Shown piece by piece: positions 7,038-14,882 of a stretch of 35,030 bases of DNA. The stretch spans positions 1-35,030 of the forward strand of contig NZ_WIAD01000057.1 in assembly GCF_009618275.1 (NCBI RefSeq), read 5' to 3'. The notes under the pieces were generated by a model. The model made no database searches and had not been told where the DNA came from. It saw nothing but the letters and a program-made list of their open reading frames with translations. The translations under genes were made by a program, and so were the position numbers. Origin of the DNA: Roseimaritima sediminicola (GTDB taxonomy: Bacteria > Planctomycetota > Planctomycetia > Pirellulales > Pirellulaceae). How positions within the stretch are numbered: position 1 is the stretch's first letter; every line of letters starts with the position of its first letter.

Positions 7038-7889
7038 ATGAGTAACGAAACGCCGCTCAGGACCAATCGCCACCCTTTTTTCGTCGCAGCGGCAATCGCT
7101 GCTGGAATTGGGATCGCACTGTTTGTCGCGGACCGAAGTGTTCTGGAAAAGACGCTCACCAGTCTGGCCATGCCTGTCGGCCTCGTCTGGCTTAGCCTCA
7201 CGTTTGCTGGGGCGCTGCTAGCTTGGCGTCGAGAGGCGGCATTCAAATGGGTTGCTGTCCCTTGGCTGCTGCTGACTGTGGCTGGCAACGGGTGGGTGGC
7301 AAAACAGTCGGTCGAAACGCTCGAAGGGCCTTACCTGAACGTTCAGCCGCTGCAGGCTAAGCCACTGCGGCAAATCGTGGTACTAGGCGGCGGCACCAGT
7401 CAGGCTGCCAACGGCCAAGTACAGACAACTCGGAGTGGTGACCGCGTCGTGCTTGCCGCACGAATGTACCATCTGGGGCTGACCGACAAACTGATCTGTA
7501 CCGGGGTAGGCATAAAAAGCCTATCCGGAGATGCAATTGTCGGAGGCGAGGCGGCTCGGAAGATTCTGCTCGACCTGGATGTTCCTGCGGATGTGATCAC
7601 GGTCATCGGTGGGCGGAACACCTCCGAAGAAATGATCAAGATCAAAGAACTGCTCGGCGAAGAACCGGTTGGGATTGTCACTTCGGCGTCGCATTTGGGA
7701 CGAGCCATGCGGTTGGCGGAGAACCAAGGGCTTAATGCGGTCCCGTTACCCGCAAATTTCCTCAGTCCGACGTCGGATCGGCCAACGCCCTGGGGGCGAG
7801 TTTTACGTGACTCCATTCCAAACGCCTCGGCCCTGGAAACCAACACACGCGTGGCGAAAGAGTATCTGGCTTGGGCGGTCGGGCGATAA
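7038..7889 (+). CDS. YdcF/ElyC-like DUF218 membrane protein
   Basis: A 283-residue protein with two or three N-terminal membrane segments (about residues 14-30, 42-62 and 70-88), then a DUF218 domain (about residues 105-280) beginning RQIVVLGGGT and including the conserved segments TGVG, GGRNTSEEM and VTSASHLGRAMRLAE. DUF218 proteins such as ElyC, SanA and YdcF affect envelope integrity, and homologues often sit in polysaccharide and exosortase loci; the chemical activity is unsettled. I start at ATG 7038 because the upstream extension (from 6972) translates a repeat. It lies downstream of the PGT with a 191-bp repeat block between, and converges on the exosortase gene. Confidence 0.83.
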   Translation: MSNETPLRTNRHPFFVAAAIAAGIGIALFVADRSVLEKTLTSLAMPVGLVWLSLTFAGALLAWRREAAFKWVAVPWLLLTVAGNGWVAKQSVETLEGPYLNVQPLQAKPLRQIVVLGGGTSQAANGQVQTTRSGDRVVLAARMYHLGLTDKLICTGVGIKSLSGDAIVGGEAARKILLDLDVPADVITVIGGRNTSEEMIKIKELLGEEPVGIVTSASHLGRAMRLAENQGLNAVPLPANFLSPTSDRPTPWGRVLRDSIPNASALETNTRVAKEYLAWAVGR

Positions 7890-8763
7890 ACGCTCCTTCG
7901 CGATTCCCAGTGGCATAGGCTTCCAGCCTGTGAAAGCGAGGTGGCCGCGTCCCGGCCGTCGACCGTGCAATCCCCGGCTGGGACAGCCGAGCTACTCTGT
8001 GGTATAGGCTTCCGGCCTGTGAAAGCGACGCCGCCGCGGGCGGCCGTCCAATCTCTGGCGAGTTCAGCTACTGGCGAGATCGCCGAGCGGGCCGTTTCAC
8101 CGCCGACACAGAGCTTTCGCCGCTATGCGGCTGGAGACCAGGCAGTGCCCCCTCACCCCCGGCCTCTTCTCCCCCGCAGCCAAGGACTGCTGGGGGCCAG
8201 CCCCCAAACCCCCGAGATTTTTGAGGCATGACGCCTCCGTTCAATGAGTGTACAAGCTCACCGCGCAGTATTAAGATGCGTCCACTGAGTGAACCAGATC
8301 GAGGCGTTGCAGCGATGCAACCTCGCCAGATATAATTCAGTCGCCGATGCGTCACTGACGTATCGAGCACGCGAGGCGGCCATGGTCCTAGTTTAGCGAC
8401 GGTGCTGTGGTCGCCTCTTTTACTTCGCTTGGGCTCGTCAGCCTGTGAAGATCCAGTGACTGGCACAGCGGGCCCGTCTTGAGACCTGCGGAGCAGGGAC
8501 AGCCCGCTGCCGGGGGCGCAGCCCCCGGTTTTCCGCTACACAGACGCAAAGCTCCGGAGGAGCGACAGCGCGGACATGGAGAGCCCGACGCGGGGCGCGG
8601 ATTTCTGTCGCCTCTCCGAGGCTTTTGCGTTCCATTCATGCCAAACCGGCGGTTTCACCGCCGGCAAAGAGTTGTCGCCGCTTCCAGCGGCTGTGGCATG
8701 ACGACATTCGAACGGATCTTGACCGTCCGGGCCCCGCGGCTCGCGCCGTCGGTCGATTTGTTG

Positions 8764-8825
8764 AGCCGTTTAGGCAATAGCCTCGGTTTCGTCACCGCAG
8801 AACCGGGGCTATCGCCCAAACGGCT
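8764..8825. repeat. 62-bp imperfect palindrome, copy 1
   Basis: The left arm starts AGCCGTTTAGGCAATAGCC and the right arm ends GGGGCTATCGCCCAAACGGCT-like, pairing with a few mismatches around the centre TTTCGTCACCGCAGAA. Copies of exactly the same length lie at 18028-18089 and, inverted and more decayed, at 11179-11240. Each is followed on its right-arm side by a conserved tail containing GCGTTTTCGAAT. Half-copies plus tail lie at 30715-30776 and 27447-27492. Confidence 0.8.
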
Positions 8826-8866
8826 TACATAAGCCATGCGTTTTCGAATCAATCGACCCGCGGCTC

Positions 8867-9062
8867 GCGCCGTCGGCTAGCGGGGGCGCTGCTGGCGCGG
8901 ATGCGAATTGACCGTTTGCGACGGGCGATGTTTGGTGGCGTGAGACCCGCGCAACCGCGCCGTCGGCTTGGGGGGCGCTGCTGGCGCAGATGCGAATTAA
9001 CCGTTTGCGGCGGGCGATGTCTGGTGGCGTGAGACCCGCGCAACCGCGCCGTCGGCTAGGGG
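8867..9062 (+). repeat. Tandem 90-bp unit, about 2.2 copies
   Basis: CGTCGGCT recurs at 8871, 8961 and 9050 (periods 90 and 89), within a unit that runs GAGACCCGCGCAACCGCGCC, then CGTCGGCTAG, then GCTGCTGGCGC, and ends GGCGGGCGATGTTT-like. The same unit reappears at 23886-23985 and 24159-24215, where it is split by an insertion. Confidence 0.85.
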
Positions 9063-9119
9063 GTTCGGCGCCACTCGCCTCTCGCTTCTTTTGGGGACTC
9101 GTGGCCTCGTCCACTGCGT

Positions 9120-9143
9120 CCAAAGTCTGGCGACTTCAGCTAC
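9120..9143 (+). repeat. 24-bp hairpin element, copy 3 (stem version A)
   Basis: Core AAGTC-TGGC-GACTT, a perfect 5-bp stem. It lies 16 bp beyond the exosortase stop codon. Confidence 0.8.
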
Positions 9144-9158
9144 GCCATCAACCATCAG

Positions 9159-10823
9159 CTACTCGTCACTTGCCATTCGCTTCTCGCTACTCAGCTGGCT
9201 TTGTACGCTGTGGCGGACGTTGTCGACTAGGGTTAGCGTCTCTGCCTTAAGGGTTTCGCTGGGCGGATCCGCCGTGACAACCCAGCACTGAACGGCGACG
9301 GTCTGGCCGACGGGCCGGGCGAACAACGTTATTTTCCGCAAGCGGGCGAAAGCTTCGGAAAGGAGTCCCGCATGGGGCGGACGAACGAGCTCGCCGCGCG
9401 CGTTGACCGCGGCATAGGTTAGCAGCCCCCAACTTCCGTCGTCGAATTGAAGCGACGCTTGGGAGATCCAAGGGCGGTCCCCCATAGGCGCTTCTGTTGG
9501 CCGCTTGGTCACCTTATGGGCGACCAACTGGCAACCGACAGACTCATAGCAATGTGTAAGTTCCTTCCAGCCGTTATAGGGCTGGCTGATCACAATCTGG
9601 CCACTCTGGCCACCCACTTCCACTTCCCACAGGTCGCTGTGGACGCCTAGTCGCGGGTCTTCGCGGTCGCGCGCCGCCGTGTGGTTCCCGCATATGATCG
9701 GTGCCATCGCGGCCTCCACTTCCGCCACGTCGGGCTCTAACAGGACCGGAGGAGTGCCCCTTGGGTTCGTATGGAAGTCGTCCGGCGTGTCGATCGTTCG
9801 CCAACTCGTCAAGATCAGTAGCAAACTGCAAACGACAAGGCAACTGACCGGACATGAGGTGGCCGCGGTGCGATCCCGCTCGCGATCGTAAGACGGCTCT
9901 GCGGCCCGAGAACTTACAATACGATTCCATATCGATGTGATCGGGCTTTCTTCGTCATCCACCAAGTCAGCTGCGATCGGAGCACCCAGTTCGCAAAATA
10001 GCCGATCAGCCGAAAGCAGTAACCCGATTCCCAGGACCAGGGCCACGTACCCCAGGACTTCATGCTGCCAGCCGGTCGAGACATCCCACTGCCAGTAGTA
10101 CTCGGCGATCGCGATCGCCGAGATCCGCAGCAGGTTGGCCAGCACCGCCAGCACGCCGGCGGCCACCAGGTACAGCGGCAACAGCCACATCCGCCGCTGC
10201 TTCCAAACCATCAAGGCCATCGCCACGAACAGCATGGTGAACAGTGATTTAATACCGCTGCACGCTTCGGCCACGAACAACTCCCGCGTCGGCAGGTCCA
10301 GGATCGCGCCGCGGACGATGTGGGGGATGTTCAAAAGCGACAGCACCACCGAGGACAGCTCGGTCGTGTTCCGTTGCAACCAGTTTATTAAACGTTCGTC
10401 ACGATTCATCGGCAGCCGCAACACCAACCAGAACAGCGGCCAGAGGTACAGCAGCCGGATGCCTTCGTGATCCCGGTGGCTGAACAAAAATGCTCCCGCG
10501 GCCATCACGACCGCCAACGCAACCAGCCACGGCGAGGCAGCCTTGATGCCCACCAAGCTGGCTAGCAGTGCAACGCCCAACAGCGAATAAGCGAACCAGC
10601 CATCGGGCCGAGCGACGATGCGATCCCAGCGCTGGTACAGGATGACGGCAACGAACAACCCGACAAACGGATAGAATTGGTAATGTTCGATATGCCAAAG
10701 CCGGCATAAATACCAGACGAACATGGGAGCGAGCGCGAGAAAGATCGCGATCCAGGTCAGCGGCCGCCAGCGAGTCGACGTGGGGGCAGCGGTAGCCGAG
10801 GCGGGTTGTTCAACTGTGGACAT
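9159..10823 (-). CDS. Exosortase with C-terminal EpsI-like domain
   Basis: A 554-residue integral membrane protein. About eight hydrophobic segments span residues 22-275. The exosortase catalytic residues are in place: Cys188 in VAEACSGIKSL, Arg233 in NLLRISAIA and His254 in GWQHEVLGY. Exosortases cleave C-terminal sorting signals (PEP-CTERM type) and couple proteins to surface glycan. Residues about 370-540 form a soluble domain resembling EpsI/DUF3485 (YNGWKELTHCYESVGC), giving a two-in-one protein. I start at ATG 10823, before the first hydrophobic segment; ATG 10862 or 11006 would add residues without family character. The last ten codons fall in a decayed heptamer repeat. It is divergent from the kinase gene at 11477. 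No sorting-signal substrate is encoded in this window. Confidence 0.88.
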   Translation of the reverse strand: MSTVEQPASATAAPTSTRWRPLTWIAIFLALAPMFVWYLCRLWHIEHYQFYPFVGLFVAVILYQRWDRIVARPDGWFAYSLLGVALLASLVGIKAASPWLVALAVVMAAGAFLFSHRDHEGIRLLYLWPLFWLVLRLPMNRDERLINWLQRNTTELSSVVLSLLNIPHIVRGAILDLPTRELFVAEACSGIKSLFTMLFVAMALMVWKQRRMWLLPLYLVAAGVLAVLANLLRISAIAIAEYYWQWDVSTGWQHEVLGYVALVLGIGLLLSADRLFCELGAPIAADLVDDEESPITSIWNRIVSSRAAEPSYDRERDRTAATSCPVSCLVVCSLLLILTSWRTIDTPDDFHTNPRGTPPVLLEPDVAEVEAAMAPIICGNHTAARDREDPRLGVHSDLWEVEVGGQSGQIVISQPYNGWKELTHCYESVGCQLVAHKVTKRPTEAPMGDRPWISQASLQFDDGSWGLLTYAAVNARGELVRPPHAGLLSEAFARLRKITLFARPVGQTVAVQCWVVTADPPSETLKAETLTLVDNVRHSVQSQLSSEKRMASDE

Positions 10824-11476
10824 AAAACGCTGTAAGTAGCAGGGGACGGACCAGGGGGCCATCAACCCCCACCAACAATCCCATGTTATACCAAACGGGT
10901 GGTATAGGGAAGTTGTTGATTGATCGCTGAGAAGAGAGACGCGCAGCGCCCGTTTCTTAAGCTGCAAGGTGCCTACCTCAGCAGGCGGATTCGCAAACCG
11001 CTGCAAAGGCCTTACGCAAGCCCAGACGGATCCGCGGTCGCCTCGGCCTGTCGCCCATGCCGGGGCCTTGTATTTATCTTGAACGCGAAATCGGTAGTTA
11101 CACCACTAGTGGCGTGCTGCCGCCGCGCCCGGCGACTGGACGGGCTGATGATTAATTCGAAGACGCTTTGCTTGTGTGACTCGCTTGGGCAATAACCCCG
11201 GTTTTGCGGTGACGAAACCAAGGCTAGCGACCAAATGGCTCAATAAATCGACAGCCCGTGGGACCTCCGATCCCAAGCCAACAACAAACACTACCGATTT
11301 TTCCGGTCCTGCGGTGAGGGATGCCTCCCCACAGAGACTTGCCGGCCCCAGCGGTGGTTTTCGCTGGCACAAAACACCCACCCCGTGTAGATTCCCTATC
11401 CAACGCAGGCTGCTTGCGCAACAGGAGCGTCTCGGGCCTGGCACTCTCGCTTGTCATCCTTCGGGCAAACTCCAAT
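10824..11476. other. Divergent intergenic region with a 62-bp palindrome
   Basis: Separates the divergent exosortase and first tyrosine-kinase genes, so it should carry both promoters, but I could not place -35/-10 elements with confidence. It contains the inverted, decayed 62-bp palindrome (11179-11240) and its tail (about 11140-11178, with AATTCGAAGACGCTTTGC). The reading frames crossing it lack recognisable protein character. Confidence 0.5.
11179..11240. repeat. 62-bp imperfect palindrome, copy 2 (inverted, decayed)
   Basis: Reverse-orientation member of the family at 8764-8825 and 18028-18089, of the same 62-bp length and with the same GTGACGAAACC centre on this strand. Its arms are more diverged than in the other two copies. 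Its conserved tail lies on the left, as expected for the inverted orientation. Confidence 0.7.
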
Positions 11477-14047
11477 ATGCTTCACCCTGACCCTACTGCG
11501 TCTTCGCCTTCTGCGGCGTCGCCGACTTCGGACCTCGGTGACTCAGAGGCGAGCGGGAACCGGCCACTCCAAGCAGAGAGGGCGGGAGCGACGAAGACGC
11601 TCGAAGCCGGTTACCGAGACCTGGACTACCGCCAGCAGGATTATCGCCAGCAAGACTACCGCGAGATGGCGGTCGAAGACGGTATCGACTGGGTTAGGGC
11701 CCTGCGCCGCTATTGGTATGTATTGCTGCTGCCAACCGCGATCGGGCTGTCGGTCGCCTTCGCGCTGTTCCATTACGCGCCTCCGGTCTACCGGTGCTCG
11801 TCGAAGCTGATGATCGAAAGCGACGCCCCCAGCCTCCTGGATTCGGCCTCCGGAGACATCCTCAGTGGTCTACCTAGTGCGGACCTATTACTCGCGCAAC
11901 TCCTGTCTGACGACGTTCTCCAACAGGCCTCGGCCAGCATGGCGGAAAAACTGGATGCGCCTGCCGTGCCGCAGCCACGTACGGCGTTCAGCGCCGAGTT
12001 AACCGAAAGCCTCGAGTTTGAGCCGGAGGCAGGCGGTGGGGGAGCCGCCGGCGCGATGGCCTTTTACCTGCACGTCGATCACCGTGAAAAAGCGTTTGCT
12101 GCCGCGGGCGTGACCTCTTTGAGCGACGCCTTGGAAGCTTACTTCTCGGACCGCCGCGAAGATTCGATCGACGAACTGAAGCAGTTGATCCGGCACGCCA
12201 AAGACAAGCTGATGCCGGAACTGGATCAGTTGGAAGGCGAGTACGAACAGTTTCGCGAAGCCGAGTCGAATCTGGCGTGGGACGCGTCGGGAAAACTGGT
12301 GAACCGTTTCCGCGAAAAGGAAACTCTGTTGGCGGCAAGTCGTGTGGAATTGGAGCGGGAAAAAGACGGTTTGGACGTCCGCCTGGCCGCAATCCAAAAC
12401 GCCGCCGCCCGACAACGCACCAATCCGATTGCGGTCTTGGAGGTCGTCAGCCACCTGATGAACGCGGACCTAGATGTGCCTGGCCAACTCTCGTTGGACT
12501 CCGAGCACCTGCGTCCGGCCGACACGATCGAAGAAGACCTGCGACTAAAACGGCTGGACATCGAACGGTCATTGGTCCCGCTGGAAGTCGAACGCGATCA
12601 CTTTCTGGCGGTGTATGGCGAGGCCCATCCCACGGTCCAGCACCTGAATCAACGGATCGAAAGCACGCGGGAGAAGCTGCAAAAGCTGATCGAAGAAGAG
12701 GACGCGCGACGCGAAGAGCTGAGCTTGGCTTCGCTGGAACAATCCAAGCAGGTTCCTGCAGCCGAACAGAGCAAGCGGCAAGAGCACGCCAAATTCGTCG
12801 TCAATTCCTACGTCCGCGGTTTGCGAGCGCGGCAGGCCGTGCTGCAGTCGCAACTGGATAAGCTGGACGCGGAAATCGAACAATTGCGCGAGCAGGCGGC
12901 GGACCTGGCCGTGGCCGAACGCAAGGACGCCATGTTCCAACGCAAAATCGCTCGTTCGCAGGGTTTGCTGAGCCAAGTCGAGGAACAGATGGCACGGGTG
13001 AACCTGACCGACAAAGGGCCCAGCCTTCGCATCAAGAGTCTGCGCGCCCCAAACGAACCGCAGCAAGTCGCACCGGTGCTGTACAAGTACCTTGGGGCGG
13101 GCGGAATGTTGGGAGTCTTGCTGGGCTGCGGACTGATCTATGTTGTGGAGTCGTCATCGCACACCTTCCATAATCCGACTGAAATTGCGGAATCACTCGA
13201 TGTGCCGATCCTGGGCCAGATCCCTTGCTTGGCCAAGCGAGACACTAAGGACCGCGGGCAGTCGTCATCGGGTGTGCCGCGCAGCGTTTCGGTCGTGCAC
13301 CAGCCCAACAGCGTGATCGCCGAAGCGGTCCGCAAGATCCGTACGGCGCTGTTCTTCGAAGCCGCTCGGCGCGAGGCCCGCGTCATCCAGGTGACCAGTC
13401 CGCTGCCGGAGGATGGCAAGAGCACGGTGTCGGCCAACCTGGCCGCGTCGATCGCCGTTTCCGGAAAATCGGTCGTCCTGGTCGATGCCGACTTGCGGCG
13501 GCCCCAGACATCGAAAAGCTTTGGGTTAACGGGCGAGCCCGGAATCACGGAACTGCTGAACGATCATTGCACCCCCGAGGCGATCCTTCACGCGACTGAG
13601 GTGAACAATTTGTCGGTCATCCCCAGCGGGGCCATTCCCGCCAACCCGGCCGAGGCGATCGCGATGCCGGCCTTTGCCGAGCTGCTCGGGTGGCTCCGCC
13701 GCCGCTACGACTACGTGATCGTCGACACCCCGCCGCTGTTGGTCGTCTCAGATGCGGCGATCGTCTCGAATCTGGTCGACGGCGTCGTGTTCGCCTTCCG
13801 CGTCCGCCGCGGATGCCGGCCGCAGACCAAAGAAGCTCTCTCGATGCTCCGCAGCAGCGACGCCAATGTCCTGGGCTGCATCGTCAACCGTGTGCCCCCC
13901 GGCGGCCGGACACGCTATCAGGCGTCCACCGCATCGGCGTACCACTACCGCAGCTACCACCGGGAAACGAAACGCGGCGACAAGAACGACCAAGCCGTCG
14001 CCGTCAACGTCCGCAGCACCACGCCAAGGTCGTGGATGGAGGAGTAG
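11477..14047 (+). CDS. Wzz chain-length regulator fused to BY-kinase (Wzc-like), copy 1
   Basis: An 856-residue inner-membrane protein. The N-terminal cytoplasmic tail carries three DYR-xx pentads (Y51, Y56, Y61). Then come TM1 (about 80-97), a periplasmic Wzz region with long coiled coils (about 230-520), TM2 (about 540-560) and a bacterial tyrosine kinase domain. The kinase has Walker A PEDGKST (Lys648), Walker A' VVLVDADLRRP (Asp670, Asp672) and Walker B VIVDTPP (Asp750). The C-terminus has a tyrosine cluster (Y814, Y822, Y824, Y827), the usual autophosphorylation tail. It controls polymer length and export of the polysaccharide. I start at ATG 11477 because the frame upstream (from 11321) has no Wzc-like sequence. 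A second copy follows at 14883. Confidence 0.93.
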   Translation: MLHPDPTASSPSAASPTSDLGDSEASGNRPLQAERAGATKTLEAGYRDLDYRQQDYRQQDYREMAVEDGIDWVRALRRYWYVLLLPTAIGLSVAFALFHYAPPVYRCSSKLMIESDAPSLLDSASGDILSGLPSADLLLAQLLSDDVLQQASASMAEKLDAPAVPQPRTAFSAELTESLEFEPEAGGGGAAGAMAFYLHVDHREKAFAAAGVTSLSDALEAYFSDRREDSIDELKQLIRHAKDKLMPELDQLEGEYEQFREAESNLAWDASGKLVNRFREKETLLAASRVELEREKDGLDVRLAAIQNAAARQRTNPIAVLEVVSHLMNADLDVPGQLSLDSEHLRPADTIEEDLRLKRLDIERSLVPLEVERDHFLAVYGEAHPTVQHLNQRIESTREKLQKLIEEEDARREELSLASLEQSKQVPAAEQSKRQEHAKFVVNSYVRGLRARQAVLQSQLDKLDAEIEQLREQAADLAVAERKDAMFQRKIARSQGLLSQVEEQMARVNLTDKGPSLRIKSLRAPNEPQQVAPVLYKYLGAGGMLGVLLGCGLIYVVESSSHTFHNPTEIAESLDVPILGQIPCLAKRDTKDRGQSSSGVPRSVSVVHQPNSVIAEAVRKIRTALFFEAARREARVIQVTSPLPEDGKSTVSANLAASIAVSGKSVVLVDADLRRPQTSKSFGLTGEPGITELLNDHCTPEAILHATEVNNLSVIPSGAIPANPAEAIAMPAFAELLGWLRRRYDYVIVDTPPLLVVSDAAIVSNLVDGVVFAFRVRRGCRPQTKEALSMLRSSDANVLGCIVNRVPPGGRTRYQASTASAYHYRSYHRETKRGDKNDQAVAVNVRSTTPRSWMEE

Positions 14048-14055
14048 TTGTTGGT

Positions 14056-14079
14056 GTAGCTGAAGTCGCCAGACTTTGG
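14056..14079 (-). repeat. 24-bp hairpin element, copy 4 (stem version A)
   Basis: Reverse orientation, core AAGTC-GCCA-GACTT on the plus strand, starting 9 bp after the kinase stop codon. A reverse 25-bp module follows directly (about 14091-14116), the same pairing as at 17721-17780. Confidence 0.8.
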
Positions 14080-14180
14080 ACGGGTCCAATCGTAGTGGAC
14101 GAGGCAACGAGTCCCGTAGACCGTGAGCCGTTTGGGCGATAGCCCGGTTTTTGCCGTGCCTTGCTGGCGAGACGCTCGCC

Positions 14181-14380
14181 CAGTGGCATAGGCTTCCAGC
14201 CTGTGTAAGCGAGACACCAGTGGCATAGGCTTCCAGCCTGTAAAAGCGAGACACCAGTGGCATAGGCTTGCAGCCTGTGAACCGCATCCCCACGGGCCAG
14301 GGGCTCATGCTACAAACAGTGGCATAGGCTTCCAGCCTGTGGAAGCGAGACGCCAGTGGCATAGGCTTCCAGCCTGTGAA
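14181..14380 (+). repeat. Array of five 27-bp hairpins, 37-bp period
   Basis: CAGTGGCATAGGCTT starts at 14181, 14218, 14255, 14317 and 14354. Three of the four spacings are 37 bp. The third copy has a changed loop base (TGC instead of TCC), but its stem is intact. Linkers resemble AAGCGAGACAC. Confidence 0.85.
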
Positions 14381-14485
14381 GAACAGAACCGAGGGCAGTC
14401 ACCCAAGCGGCTGATGAGATGAAGCCCGTAGCTGCAAGAACCGGGGCTATCGCCCAAACAGCTCGATCCAGCGCACGCCCGTGTA

Positions 14486-14599
14486 GCAACCAGCAACCAG
14501 TAACCAGTAACCAGCAACCAGCAACCAGTAACCAGTAACCAGTAACCAGTAACCAGTAACCAGTAACCAGTAACCAGCAACCAGCAACCAGCAACCAAC
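14486..14599 (+). repeat. Heptanucleotide tandem array (AACCAGT/AACCAGC), about 16 copies
   Basis: An uninterrupted run of 7-bp units with a T/C alternation at the last position and an AACCAAC end. It translates in any frame as a low-complexity peptide, which explains the spurious leucine- and tryptophan-rich reading frames on the opposite strand. Confidence 0.9.
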
Positions 14600-14606
14600 C
14601 GCCGGG

Positions 14607-14882
14607 GGACTCGTTGCCTCGTCCGCTACGGTTTGGGTCTAAACTCTAGCGAGTTCGGCTACCGGCGCGCGGTTCACAGGCTGGAAGCCTATGCCACTGG
14701 TCCAAACTCTGGCGAGTTCGGCTACGGGGCTTGGTGATCCTTAACGGTTTTTCTGATCAGATGGAATGATCCATTCTTGCTTGCCCTGGCGGAGCGGATC
14801 TTGGCCTTTTTGCGCCTTTGACTGGTGGAAATTTTGGATGGAGTGTAAGTTGGGGGGTGGATAAGCGACCCTCCCTCTACAC
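14607..14882. repeat. Mosaic of 25-, 24- and 27-bp repeats, then the kinase-2 leader
   Basis: A 25-bp module (14607), 24-bp element (14639-14662, loop TAGC, stem B intact), reverse 27-bp element (14673-14699) and 24-bp element (14702-14725, stem B) occur in series. The remaining stretch to 14882 is repeat-free and likely holds the promoter of the second kinase. It has no gene and no strong Shine-Dalgarno. Confidence 0.7.

Larger units (their letters stand above)
7890..9158. repeat. 1.27-kb gene-free repeat region
   Basis: No credible gene. From left to right it holds 27-bp hairpins at 7908-7934 and 7997-8023, a 24-bp element at 8048-8071 (outer stem pair lost), a C-rich stretch near 8148-8200 related to the CCCCTCTCCCCC hairpins further right, a 62-bp palindrome (8764-8825), a 90-bp tandem unit (8867-9062), a 25-bp module (9095) and a 24-bp element (9120-9143). 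It separates two convergent genes (YdcF-like and exosortase), so it may act in transcript ends. Confidence 0.7.

Noticed and set aside
11321-11476. Extended N-terminus for kinase copy 1
   Set aside because: The added 52 residues show no Wzc-like or signal character and have no match in the paralogue; ATG 11477 is preferred.
14264-14279. Sigma-54-like promoter (TGGCATAGGCTTGCA)
   Set aside because: The GG-to-GC spacing is one base short, and the sequence is simply a loop variant of the dispersed 27-bp hairpin.
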